64,000 bases of DNA from Enterocloster clostridioformis (GCF_020297485.1 NZ_JAIWZC010000001.1:4898001-4962000), one strand, 5' to 3'; positions 54,527 to 62,775 are shown, counted from the first letter of the stretch. Translations and numbers: made by a program. Notes: generated by a model from the sequence alone, not told the origin.

Positions 54527-54904
54527 ATGAAAAAGCACATCACGGGCGAAAAAACAGGTATCAGTTATACACTCCACGGCGATTATTACTTGCCTGACCT
54601 CACATTACCCGCCGAAAAAGAAAAGCCGATTGGCATTTGGGGGCAGAGGCATTTGCAGTATCTCAAAGAGCATAAGCGGATTGTTTATCTCAATCTGCTG
54701 ACAAGCGGCAGGCTGAACGAATACCTTGCGAGCGTAGATAAACAGGCAGAGGATATGTTTTCTCGGCTGGTAAAGGAATATGCCGACAGACAGGGAGTGA
54801 CAGAGCGGTTAAAGGCGAAAAATCAGCTTGAATGGGTTGGAAAAATGAATAATATTCGGGCGTGCGTAAGGGAAGTTGTAGAGCGTGAGATAATCTATTC
54901 ATAA
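54527..54904 (+). CDS. tnpV: TnpV-like transposon protein
   Basis: This 125-aa protein (ISYTLHGDYYLPDL, IGIWGQRHLQYLKEHKR, YLNLLTSGRLNEYL) matches the TnpV family known from Tn4451-type clostridial elements. Its function is unknown. It follows the relaxase by 11 bp. A hairpin GCGGCACT/AGTGCCGC (54912-54942) lies just after it. Confidence 0.85.
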   Translation: MKKHITGEKTGISYTLHGDYYLPDLTLPAEKEKPIGIWGQRHLQYLKEHKRIVYLNLLTSGRLNEYLASVDKQAEDMFSRLVKEYADRQGVTERLKAKNQLEWVGKMNNIRACVREVVEREIIYS

Positions 54905-55042
54905 GTGGTGGGCGGCACTTCTGCGTTGTGTGGGAGTGCCGCATAAGCCTAAATAAAAGCAGTTAGGGGAATTGAAAAAGCCTATGCTTTCGTGTATAAT
55001 TGAGAAAAATCAAAGTGAAAAATGATTTATCGGAGGAACGAT

Positions 55043-55507
55043 ATGAAATATATAAGGGCAACTTCTGATATGGCGAATGATGTTCAAAATGTTTTACATA
55101 TGGCTATTAAAACCATATATCCGAAATATTATCCAAAGGAAGTAGAGGATTTCTTTTGCAGACATCATAATAAAGAACATATTCTAAACGGAATAGCATC
55201 GGGAAATATGGGAGTGTTGGTGGACAATGATGTGATTGTCGGAACAGGTTGTTTTGACGGCAATCATATTACAGGAGTATATGTGCTGCCCGCTTATCAA
55301 AACCAAGGCTGAGGCTCGTATATTATGAATTGTTTGGAAAAGGAAATTTTCAAAACATATGATACGGTTATTTTGGATGCTTCGCTTTCGGCAGCGTGTT
55401 TATATGAGCATAGAGGCTATAAAACGGTGGGGCATGGGAGATACGAATTGGAAAATGACGTAAAGCTGGTTTATGAAATCATGGAGAAAAAGCTAAAAGA
55501 AAATTGA
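55043..55507 (+). pseudogene. GNAT acetyltransferase interrupted by UGA
   Basis: ATG 55043 (GGAGG upstream) opens a 154-codon GNAT frame with an in-frame TGA at 55310-55312. The stop falls in the acetyl-CoA pyrophosphate loop (VLPAYQNQG-stop-GSYIMNCLE), where Q/RxxGxG is conserved. The remainder (TVILDASLSAACLYEHRGYKTV) is a normal GNAT C-terminus. One base change (for example TGC to TGA) would explain it. Confidence 0.8.
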
Positions 55508-55533
55508 AAATGTGGATTGAGAGGAATTGAAAA

Positions 55534-56043
55534 ATGAAATGCAGAATAAGAAAATGGGAGCTATCAGACGCAAAAGATTTGGCGACTGCACTTTCAAATA
55601 AACAAGTACAAGATAATCTTCGTGATGGTTTGCCCTACCCTTACACCGAACAGGATGGAAAAGATTTTATTTCTGCTATGCTTTCCGCAGATGAAAACGA
55701 AACCTTTGCTTTTGCTATTACCGTAGATAATACAGTGATTGGCAGTATCGGCATTTTTCGGCAAGAAAATATTCATAGACAAACCGCCGAGTTAGGATAT
55801 TATATTGCTGAGGAATATTGGGGCAACGGCATTATGACCGAAGCTGCCAGGCAAATATGTGAGTATGTTTTTAGTGAAAGTGACATTATCCGTATCTACG
55901 CAGAGCCGTTTGCTTATAATATAGCGTCTTGCAGGGTGCTTGAAAAAGCAGGATTTCAATATGAGGGTACATTGAGAAGCAATGCTGTGAAGAATGGTAA
56001 GGTGCTTGATATGAAAATGTACTCTTTGCTAAAAGAGGAATGA
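55534..56043 (+). CDS. GNAT acetyltransferase (RimJ/RimL type)
   Basis: This 169-aa N-acetyltransferase has RKWELSDAKDLATALSN, ELGYYIAEEYWGNGIMTEAARQICEYVF with the acetyl-CoA loop, and AYNIASCRVLEKAGFQYEGTLR, the RimJ/RimL pattern. The substrate may be a protein N-terminus or a small amine. It is the second of four closely spaced cargo genes. Confidence 0.88.
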   Translation: MKCRIRKWELSDAKDLATALSNKQVQDNLRDGLPYPYTEQDGKDFISAMLSADENETFAFAITVDNTVIGSIGIFRQENIHRQTAELGYYIAEEYWGNGIMTEAARQICEYVFSESDIIRIYAEPFAYNIASCRVLEKAGFQYEGTLRSNAVKNGKVLDMKMYSLLKEE

Positions 56044-56044
56044 A

Positions 56045-56632
56045 ATGATAACTAAATTAAAGTATGGAAACACAAGTACTTATTTCGTGCATGGCGTAAA
56101 TGGTGGCTTGCTGATTGATACAGATTATGCCGGAACTATGCAGTTTTTTTATAAAGCCTTAAAGAAAAACGGCTTATCAATAACCGATATTACTTATATT
56201 TTGGCGACACACTATCATCCAGACCATATCGGACTTGTTAGTGAACTGCAAAAAATGGGAATAAAATTGTTGCTCATAGATACTCAATGCGGCTATGTGC
56301 ATTTTGCTGATGCTATATTTAAGAGGGAAAAACTCTTGCGATATGAACCTATTGACGAAAAAAATGCTACGATAATTGGTTGTGATGAAAGCAGAGAGTT
56401 TCTTGCTGATTTAGGGATTGCAGGAGAAATCATTCAAACCGCAAGCCATAGTGAGGACAGTATATCCGTTATTCTGGATAGTGGGGAATGTGTAGTGGGC
56501 GATTTAGAGCCAATGGAATATCTTGACGTTTATGGGGAAAATATCGTTTTGCAAAATGATTGGAAACTTATAACGAGTTACCATCCGAAAGTCATATATT
56601 ACGCCCATGCAAATGAAAAACATTTTGCGTGA
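56045..56632 (+). CDS. Metallo-beta-lactamase-fold hydrolase
   Basis: This 195-aa MBL-fold protein contains the metal motif H56-x-H58-x-D60-H61 (ATHYHPDHIGL), a later metal-site His (ASHSEDSISV) and GDLEPMEY. It resembles small glyoxalase II-like hydrolases. It starts one base after the GNAT stop, so the two are coupled. The substrate is unknown. Confidence 0.85.
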   Translation: MITKLKYGNTSTYFVHGVNGGLLIDTDYAGTMQFFYKALKKNGLSITDITYILATHYHPDHIGLVSELQKMGIKLLLIDTQCGYVHFADAIFKREKLLRYEPIDEKNATIIGCDESREFLADLGIAGEIIQTASHSEDSISVILDSGECVVGDLEPMEYLDVYGENIVLQNDWKLITSYHPKVIYYAHANEKHFA

Positions 56633-56655
56633 TAGTGATTGAGTGGAGAATAATT

Positions 56656-57126
56656 ATGGACTATAAAATACGAGAAATCAAAGAGAGTGAATATCCAGTA
56701 TTGTCTGACTTTTTGTATGAAGCGGTTTTTATTCCAGAGCAAATGGAAAAGCCGCCAAAATCTATTATTGAACAGCCAGAGCTTCAAGTGTATATTGCTG
56801 ATTTTGGAAAAGCGGATGATTGGTGCTTGGTTGCGGAAGTGAAAGAAACGATTGTTGGTGCAGTATGGGTGCGTATTATGAATGATTACGGACATATTGA
56901 TGGTGAAACGCCCTCGCTTGCCATATCGCTGTATGAGGAATACAGGCATTTGGGGTTAGGTACAGCACTTATGAAAGAAATGCTACAATTTCTGAAAAAC
57001 AAGGGATATAAGCAGACATCTTTATCCGTACAGAAAGCGAATTATGCAGTTAATATATATCGGAAAGTAGGCTTTGAGGTAGTAAAAGAAAATGAAGAAG
57101 AATACATAATGGTTTGTCGATTGTAA
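56656..57126 (+). CDS. GNAT acetyltransferase
   Basis: This 156-aa GNAT protein has YKIREIKESEYPVLSDFLYEAVF, LYEEYRHLGLGTALMKEMLQFL (acetyl-CoA loop RHLGLG) and TSLSVQKANYAVNIYRKVGFEVV. ATG 56656 follows GTGGAG; the frame upstream overlaps the MBL gene. It belongs to the same cargo operon. Confidence 0.87.
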   Translation: MDYKIREIKESEYPVLSDFLYEAVFIPEQMEKPPKSIIEQPELQVYIADFGKADDWCLVAEVKETIVGAVWVRIMNDYGHIDGETPSLAISLYEEYRHLGLGTALMKEMLQFLKNKGYKQTSLSVQKANYAVNIYRKVGFEVVKENEEEYIMVCRL

Positions 57127-57188
57127 ATAGAAAGTATAGAAGTTTAATAGTGCAAGATGAAATTCTGAGATATAGGGAAAAATGAAAT

Positions 57189-58004
57189 ATGAGAAATAAT
57201 AAATATTTTTTAATAAGTTTTTGCGCTATTTGCGGAGCAATAGCGATAGCATTTATAGTTAATGTGTTGTTTAAGATAAAGACAGCGGGAATTTTTAGCG
57301 CAGAGTGGTCGGCTGGAGATGCGCTAAGTTATGTCGGTGCAATGGCAGGGTCAATAAGTACTTTTGTATTAAGTTTAGTAGCATATTGGCAGAATGAAAA
57401 ATTAAAAGAAATGGAGAATAACAATTATATTGCCACAAATAGCTGTATGGTTCTGATTGATGAAGTACAAATTAAACCAAAGGCTTCTATCCCAGTAAAT
57501 TATGAGTTGCATACAGAACAAATTTTGCAAGAAATTGACAATAATGATGTGTATCCGTCAGGATATGGTGTAGAAATAAACCTTAAGAAAATATCAGAAT
57601 CAATACAGGCAACGCCTTCGTTGATTTATGTATCGGATTGTACACTTTTTGTTGGCAATAATCAAAAAAACACATTAGAAAGTGCATTGTGGTTAAAAAA
57701 TGTTCGAGAAGGTTATACAAGAGCAGCAATACTAGAGTCAGGCATTGCATTTAATTGTAACTTGCTTGTTTCAAAAAGAAATCAAGAGAAGTTTGAAAAT
57801 GATATAAAGGCTGAAAATAATAGACTAACTATAGAAATCCAATTTGAGATTATTACAGATAAAAATGTGATGACAAAATGCAAATGCCGAGCTTATTGTA
57901 ATTATAAAAATAATAATGGAGTTATTACATGGAAAAGTGATAAACCTATGGTGTTCTTTTATGGGCATGAGTTAAAAAAGAATGACGAAATATCGGTACT
58001 TTAG
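57189..58004 (+). CDS. Two-TM membrane protein of unknown function
   Basis: This 271-aa protein has transmembrane helices at about 5-27 and 46-68. Between and after them the sequence WSAGDALSYVGAMAGSISTFVLSLVAYWQNEKLKEME resembles the N-terminal anchor seen in many small accessory-region proteins of Firmicutes. The remaining 200 residues are beta-rich and soluble with no recognised domain. The gene is AT-rich and stands between the GNAT operon and the KilA-N gene. A sensor or defence effector role is possible but unproven. Confidence 0.7.
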   Translation: MRNNKYFLISFCAICGAIAIAFIVNVLFKIKTAGIFSAEWSAGDALSYVGAMAGSISTFVLSLVAYWQNEKLKEMENNNYIATNSCMVLIDEVQIKPKASIPVNYELHTEQILQEIDNNDVYPSGYGVEINLKKISESIQATPSLIYVSDCTLFVGNNQKNTLESALWLKNVREGYTRAAILESGIAFNCNLLVSKRNQEKFENDIKAENNRLTIEIQFEIITDKNVMTKCKCRAYCNYKNNNGVITWKSDKPMVFFYGHELKKNDEISVL

Positions 58005-58037
58005 AAGAATGGGTTATAAAAGGAGACAAGTAAAAAT

Positions 58038-58907
58038 ATGAAGAATATGAAAATAGATGCCAACGGAACAGAAATCAGAGTAATGGGCGATGTTGTTAAT
58101 GAGGACGCTTATATTTCGCTGACTGATATTGCCAAATATAAAAATCCTGACAATGCTTTTATCGTGGTGGCAAATTGGATGCGTAACCATTCCACGATTT
58201 CATTTTTGGGCTTGTGGGAACAAATCCATAATCCCAATTTTAAACCTATCGAATTCGATAGGTTTAAAGCAGAGTCGGGGGATAATGCGTTTACGCTGAC
58301 GCCCCAGCAATGGATAAAAGCGACGGACGCAATCGGTATCGTATCAAAATCAGGACGGTATGGTGGCACTTATGCTCATACAGATATTGCCTTTGAGTTT
58401 GCTTCGTGGATTTCGCCAGAATTTAAACTTTATATTATCAAAGACTATCAGCGATTAAAGAAAGATGAAGCAAATCGATTAGCGATTGGATGGGATGCAA
58501 AAAGGGAACTTTCAAAAATAAATTATCGTATCCATACAGACGCAGTAAAGGAATTTCTGATAACACCTACATTATCCCCGCAGGAGATGGCATATACATA
58601 TGCTTCAGAAGCGGATATTTTGAATATGGCTTTGTTTGGAAAAACAGCGGCGCAATGGAGAAGTGAAAAAGGAATAAGCGGAAAAACGCCAAATATCAGA
58701 GATTTTGCTTCAGCGGAAGAATTGGTGGTACTTATCAATCTGGAAGATACGAATGCTGACTTGATAAGACAGGAAGTGCCTAAAATCGAAAGGCTAAAAA
58801 TATTAAGGGAAAAAGCCTACAGGCAGTTAGAGCTTTTGAAAAAGAACCAAGATACGATTGAAGCACTAAAGAAAAATCTTATTGAAGATACGGGAACAAA
58901 CAATTGA
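58038..58907 (+). CDS. KilA-N domain-containing protein
   Basis: This 289-aa protein has an N-terminal KilA-N DNA-binding domain (DAYISLTDIAKYKNPDNAFIVVANWMRNHSTISFLGLWEQIHNPNF...RYGGTYAHTDIAFEFASWISPEFKLYIIKDYQRL) and a helical C-terminal part. Such proteins occur in phages and mobile elements. GGAGAC precedes the ATG. It is the last gene of IME2, about 200 bp from the right att site. Confidence 0.88.
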   Translation: MKNMKIDANGTEIRVMGDVVNEDAYISLTDIAKYKNPDNAFIVVANWMRNHSTISFLGLWEQIHNPNFKPIEFDRFKAESGDNAFTLTPQQWIKATDAIGIVSKSGRYGGTYAHTDIAFEFASWISPEFKLYIIKDYQRLKKDEANRLAIGWDAKRELSKINYRIHTDAVKEFLITPTLSPQEMAYTYASEADILNMALFGKTAAQWRSEKGISGKTPNIRDFASAEELVVLINLEDTNADLIRQEVPKIERLKILREKAYRQLELLKKNQDTIEALKKNLIEDTGTNN

Positions 58908-58986
58908 TTTTCTAAGCAAAATCGCTTATAATCTAACACGAAACATATAGCTATTATCCGCAGTTGCCGAGCAGGTGTTATCAATG

Positions 58987-59006
58987 CCGATAACAAAATG
59001 ATAACA
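58987..59006 (+). repeat. IME2 right subterminal repeat pair
   Basis: GATAACA at 58989-58995 and 59000-59006 (11-bp period), in direct orientation to 49276-49295, about 123 bp before the att core at 59110. Confidence 0.68.
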
Positions 59007-59106
59007 TTAGCCCGTATAGGCAGGATAATATGGATATATCAAATAATCAAAAGATTTACATACTCGACAGAGAATAATTCTTAAACAAAATTGATTAGTA
59101 CTTGTC

Positions 59107-59119
59107 GGGTTCGAGTAAC
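59107..59119 (+). other. Right attachment site of IME2
   Basis: GGGTTCGAGTAAC, one change from the guaA copy. It is followed at +28 by CCAGTGTTTATGCGGGTTT, which is also present (one change) at +28 from the 49209 core. Confidence 0.75.
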
Positions 59120-59124
59120 GCTCT

Positions 59125-59167
59125 AAAGTCCGGAAAGCCAGTGTTTATGCGGGTTTCCGGGCTTTTT
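59125..59167 (+). terminator. Terminator right of the third att core
   Basis: AAAGTCCGGAAA (59125-59136) pairs with TTTCCGGGCTTT (59154-59165), then T. It may be the original guaA terminator or, like 41141-41184, part of an element end. Confidence 0.7.
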
Positions 59168-59177
59168 CTTTGCGCCG

Positions 59178-59220
59178 TGACATTATTATGACATTATTTT
59201 TCAGAGCCAGTATAGAGCCA
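59178..59220 (+). repeat. Two subterminal repeat pairs right of 59110
   Basis: TGACATTAT at 59178-59186 and 59189-59197, then AGAGCCA at 59203-59209 and 59214-59220, each with an 11-bp period. The first pair starts 68 bp from the att core, as at the left ends of IME1 and IME2. AGAGCCA is the complement of the IME1 repeat core. Confidence 0.6.
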
Positions 59221-59238
59221 GGGGGCTTGATAGCCTGG

Positions 59239-59267
59239 TTGCCAATTCTGCAAAACTCTGTTATAAT
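59239..59267 (+). promoter_or_regulatory. Promoter abutting IS66 copy 1
   Basis: TTGCCA (59239-59244), 17-bp spacer, TATAAT (59262-59267) end 3 bp before the IS, so transcription enters the IS tnp genes. Confidence 0.65.
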
Positions 59268-59330
59268 GCCGTAAGTAGGTAATAATCAGTATCTGCAAAT
59301 TTCCATCCACATTTGATAAGATAAGTTCAA

Positions 59331-59702
59331 ATGATGGAGGTGATACCAATAAATACGAATGACAATGCAGCCTCAAAGGCTGACCTTTGGGCAGACCGGT
59401 TCCATGCTTTTCAGGAAAGCGGTTTATCCCGCAAAGAATGGTGTCAGCAGAATGGAATCCCACAGTCTACACTGGGTTACTGGATCCGAAAGCTCCAGTC
59501 AGAAGCAGCTGAGACAGAAAGTGCTTCTGATCCGGTGTTTGCAAAGCTCCCTTCGGAACATGAACTCCATTTCAGTACAGCAGATACAGGAAAACCTCCT
59601 GTGATGCTCTGTCTCCCGGAAAATATCCGGATTGAAGTTGCTGCGGACTGTCCAGCCAGACTGTTGACTGCCCTGCTTCAGGCCTTAAAGAACTATGCTT
59701 GA
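59331..59702 (+). CDS. tnpA: IS66 accessory protein TnpA (copy 1)
   Basis: This 123-aa HTH protein (WADRFHAFQESGLSRKEWCQQNGIPQSTLGYWIRKLQ) is typical of the first ORF of IS66 elements and is needed for transposition. It starts within ATGATGGAGG; the exact start is uncertain. Its 3' end overlaps tnpB by 8 bp. Confidence 0.9.
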   Translation: MMEVIPINTNDNAASKADLWADRFHAFQESGLSRKEWCQQNGIPQSTLGYWIRKLQSEAAETESASDPVFAKLPSEHELHFSTADTGKPPVMLCLPENIRIEVAADCPARLLTALLQALKNYA

Positions 59703-60048
59703 TTTTTACGGAAGTACTACAGTCTATCTGGCATGTGGCTGCACGGACCTCCGGAAGAGCTACACTGGTTTAGCGGCCATCATCAAACTGAAATTCCATC
59801 TCGATCCGTACTCCCGCTGTATGTTCGCGTTCTGCAATCGCAGGCGCACATTGCTCAAGATCCTTCAGTGGGACGGGTCAGGGTTTTGGATCCTGATGAA
59901 ACGGCTGGACCGCGATTCCTTCCATTGGCCTGACACACCGGATGAACTGCAGAAAGTTACGCTGAAAGAGATCCATTGGCTGTGCGATGGTTTATCCCTG
60001 AACCCCAGCGGCGCATTTGAAGAACGTCACCCGAAGATCGTCATATGA
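59695..60048 (+). CDS. tnpB: IS66 accessory protein TnpB (copy 1)
   Basis: This 117-aa IS66 Orf2 protein has VYLACGCTDLRKSYTGLAAII, a basic CNRRRTLLKILQWDGSGFWILMKRLDR core and WLCDGLSLNP. It is the usual second IS66 gene, overlapping tnpA. Confidence 0.93.
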   Translation: MLDFYGSTTVYLACGCTDLRKSYTGLAAIIKLKFHLDPYSRCMFAFCNRRRTLLKILQWDGSGFWILMKRLDRDSFHWPDTPDELQKVTLKEIHWLCDGLSLNPSGAFEERHPKIVI

Positions 60049-60195
60049 GCCCGGATCCTGTCAATTCGCAAAAAGCCGAAAATCACTTTGTTTTGGGCGG
60101 ATTTTCCTCCGTCCCGGAATGCAGTTTCCTATAGGAACGGAATGCTTTTTCTGGTATACTTTCTGGTAGAGATTTCAGAAAGTTGAGGCTGTGTT

Positions 60196-61845
60196 ATGGA
60201 TCCGCTTTTTACAGAGGAACAACTGAACAAGATGAGCAGGGAGGATATCATCTCCCTGATGAAAACCATGCGGGAGCATTATCAGAAACAGGAAACAAAG
60301 ATCCAGATCCTCGAAGAAAAAACAAAGGAACTGGAATTCCTGAACGCGATGCTTTCTGACCGTCTGACTCTTGCGCAGCGGAAACAGTTTGGCCCATCCA
60401 GCGAAAAATATGCGGATGGCTATACGCAGCTGAACCTTTTTAACGAGGCAGAGCAGGAAGCAGAGCCTGATGCGCCGGAGCCGGAAATGGAGGAGATCCA
60501 TCCGTCTTCCTATAAAAGAAAGAAACGTTCCGGCAAAAAGGAGGAAGATCTTTCCGCCTTTGAGACAACGGAAGTAATTGAGTATAAGCTGACCGGCGCG
60601 GACCGAAACTGTCCGGACTGCAATACCAAATATAAAGTCGTGACAAAAGAGACGGTGAAGCGCCTGAAGTTTGTGCCTGCACGGTTTGAAGTGGTGGAGG
60701 AGGTCACCTATGTTTACAGCTGCCCGAAATGCGGGGCGATGAAACGTCCGGAAAAGGCGCCTTCCCTTCTCAAAGGCAGTGTGGCAACACCATCCCTGGC
60801 GGCAGGCATCATGAACGCAAAGTATGTGGGCGGCATGCCCCTTGCGCGTCAGGAACGGGAATTCGCCCGTTACGACCTGAACCTTTCCACAAAGACCATG
60901 GCGAATTGGATCATCCAGTGTGCGGACCGGTATCTGCAGCCGCTTTATGAACTGATGAAGGAAGAATTCCTCCGGAGCCGGTACGCTCATGGGGATGAAA
61001 CCCGTGTTCAGGTAATCGATGAGCCGGAACAGAAAGGTTCCACCCAGAACTGGATGTGGGTCTATCTCACTGATGAATACAGCGGCGCACCCCGGATGGT
61101 CCTCTTCCAATACGAAAGAACCCGGGCGGGATATCATCCGGTGGAATTCCTTGGGGATCAGTACCAGGGATATTTCACCTGCGATGGATACCAGGCATAC
61201 CACAGCCTTCCGGAAAGGATCACCGTGACAGGATGCATGGCCCATGCGAGGCGCAGATTTGATGAATCCCTGACCGTTTTGAAAAAGGACTTTACCAAAG
61301 AGCAGCTGAAGGAAACAACCGCATATCAGGCAATGGCACGGATCGGGATGTTCTATAAGATCGAGGAGATGATCCGTGACAAGTCACCGGAAGAAAGGTA
61401 TGAAGAGCGTCAAAAGCAGGCAAAGCCGCTTTTAGAGGCTTTCTTTGAGTGGCTTCATACCCTGGAGGATGCTGTGGACAGATCTTCTAAGATCGGAGAG
61501 GCGGTCCTGTATACGCTGAACCAGGAAACCTATCTGAAAAGGTATCTGGAAGATGGCCATCTGAGTATTGACAATCTAGCTGCAGAGCGGGCACTGAAAA
61601 ATTTTGCCATAGGGAGACGCAACTGGCTGTTTGCCAAAAGCATCCGCGGGGCACAGGCCAGTGCGACTGTGTACAGCATCACAGAAACTGCGCTTCTGAA
61701 TGGACTGAAGCCATACAACTATCTCACATATGTGATGGAAAAGATGAAAGAACTCGGTGCGTTTCCGGCAAAGGAAGAAATGCTGGAGCTTCTCCCATGG
61801 TCCTCCAATCTGCCTGATGATTGCCGCAGCAAACTTAAAAAGTAA
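60196..61845 (+). CDS. tnpC: IS66 transposase TnpC (copy 1)
   Basis: This 549-aa DDE transposase has an N-terminal leucine-zipper-like coiled coil, a zinc-binding CPDC/CPKC pair, catalytic Asp in AHGDETRVQV, Asp in FTCDGYQAYHSL and Glu in LAAERALKNFAIGRRNWLF. It is full length. A long minus-strand frame over it is only a shadow. Confidence 0.95.
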   Translation: MDPLFTEEQLNKMSREDIISLMKTMREHYQKQETKIQILEEKTKELEFLNAMLSDRLTLAQRKQFGPSSEKYADGYTQLNLFNEAEQEAEPDAPEPEMEEIHPSSYKRKKRSGKKEEDLSAFETTEVIEYKLTGADRNCPDCNTKYKVVTKETVKRLKFVPARFEVVEEVTYVYSCPKCGAMKRPEKAPSLLKGSVATPSLAAGIMNAKYVGGMPLARQEREFARYDLNLSTKTMANWIIQCADRYLQPLYELMKEEFLRSRYAHGDETRVQVIDEPEQKGSTQNWMWVYLTDEYSGAPRMVLFQYERTRAGYHPVEFLGDQYQGYFTCDGYQAYHSLPERITVTGCMAHARRRFDESLTVLKKDFTKEQLKETTAYQAMARIGMFYKIEEMIRDKSPEERYEERQKQAKPLLEAFFEWLHTLEDAVDRSSKIGEAVLYTLNQETYLKRYLEDGHLSIDNLAAERALKNFAIGRRNWLFAKSIRGAQASATVYSITETALLNGLKPYNYLTYVMEKMKELGAFPAKEEMLELLPWSSNLPDDCRSKLKK

Positions 61846-61910
61846 AAGACGTAAGTAGGTAATAATCAGTATCTGCAAATTTCCATCCACATTTGATAAG
61901 ATAAGTTCAA

Positions 61911-62282
61911 ATGATGGAGGTGATACCAATAAATACGAATGACAATGTAACCTCAAAGGCTGACCTTTGGGCAGACCGGTTCCATGCTTTTCAGGAAAGC
62001 GGTTTATCCCGCAAAGAATGGTGTCAGCAGAATGGAATCCCACAGTCTACACTGGGTTACTGGATCCGAAAGCTCCAGTCAGAAGCAGCTGAGACAGAAA
62101 GTGCTTCTGATCCGGTGTTTGCAAAGCTCCCTTCGGAACATGAACTCCATTTCAGTACAGCAGATACAGGAAAACCTCCTGTGATGCTCTGTCTCCCGGA
62201 AAATATCCGGATTGAAGTTGCTGCGGACTGTCCAGCCAGACTGTTGACTGCCCTGCTTCAGGCCTTAAAGAACTATGCTTGA
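61911..62282 (+). CDS. tnpA: IS66 accessory protein TnpA (copy 2)
   Basis: This 123-aa protein is identical to copy 1 except for NDNVTSKAD in place of NDNAASKAD near the N-terminus. It has the same overlap with tnpB. Confidence 0.9.
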   Translation: MMEVIPINTNDNVTSKADLWADRFHAFQESGLSRKEWCQQNGIPQSTLGYWIRKLQSEAAETESASDPVFAKLPSEHELHFSTADTGKPPVMLCLPENIRIEVAADCPARLLTALLQALKNYA

Positions 62283-62628
62283 TTTTTACGGAAGTACTAC
62301 AGTCTATCTGGCATGTGGCTGCACGGACCTCCGGAAGAGCTACACTGGTTTAGCGGCCATCATCAAACTGAAATTCCATCTCGATCCGTACTCCCGCTGT
62401 ATGTTCGCGTTCTGCAATCGCAGGCGCACATTGCTCAAGATCCTTCAGTGGGACGGGTCAGGGTTTTGGATCCTGATGAAACGGCTGGACCGCGATTCCT
62501 TCCATTGGCCTGACACACCGGATGAACTGCAGAAAGTTACGCTGAAAGAGATCCATTGGCTGTGCGATGGTTTATCCCTGAACCCCAGCGGCGCATTTGA
62601 AGAACGTCACCCGAAGATCGTCATATGA
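62275..62628 (+). CDS. tnpB: IS66 accessory protein TnpB (copy 2)
   Basis: This 117-aa protein has the same sequence as the copy-1 TnpB and is encoded in the same arrangement. Confidence 0.92.
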   Translation: MLDFYGSTTVYLACGCTDLRKSYTGLAAIIKLKFHLDPYSRCMFAFCNRRRTLLKILQWDGSGFWILMKRLDRDSFHWPDTPDELQKVTLKEIHWLCDGLSLNPSGAFEERHPKIVI

Positions 62629-62775
62629 GCCCGGATCCTGTCAATTCGCAAAAAGCCGAAAATCACTTTGTTTTGGGCGGATTTTCCTCCGTCCCGGAAT
62701 GCAGTTTCCTATAGGAACGGAATGCTTTTTCTGGTATACTTTCTGGTAGAGATTTCAGAAAGTTGAGGCTGTGTT

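Larger units (their letters stand above)
49209..59109 (+). mobile_element. IME2, integrative mobilizable element
   Basis: About 9.9 kb between att cores at 49209 and 59110. It carries the same backbone as IME1 in the same order, with an intact integrase, plus tnpV and a right-hand cargo block (55043-58907) that is more AT-rich than the backbone. No conjugation genes are present. Confidence 0.82.
59271..61850 (+). mobile_element. IS66-family element, copy 1
   Basis: A 2580-bp unit with tnpA, tnpB and tnpC, beginning GTAAGTAGG and repeated immediately at 61851. The right boundary is only 5 bp after the tnpC stop and shows no inverted repeat matching the left end, so this copy probably lacks its right terminus. 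Confidence 0.88.

Noticed and set aside
41125..59109. Self-transmissible ICE
   Set aside because: No VirB4, VirD4/coupling protein or other mating-pair genes are present in either element; both are mobilizable only.
60175..61245. 356-codon minus-strand frame, repeated at 62755-63825
   Set aside because: It is antisense to the IS66 transposase with no recognisable domain, and it is duplicated only because the IS is duplicated.
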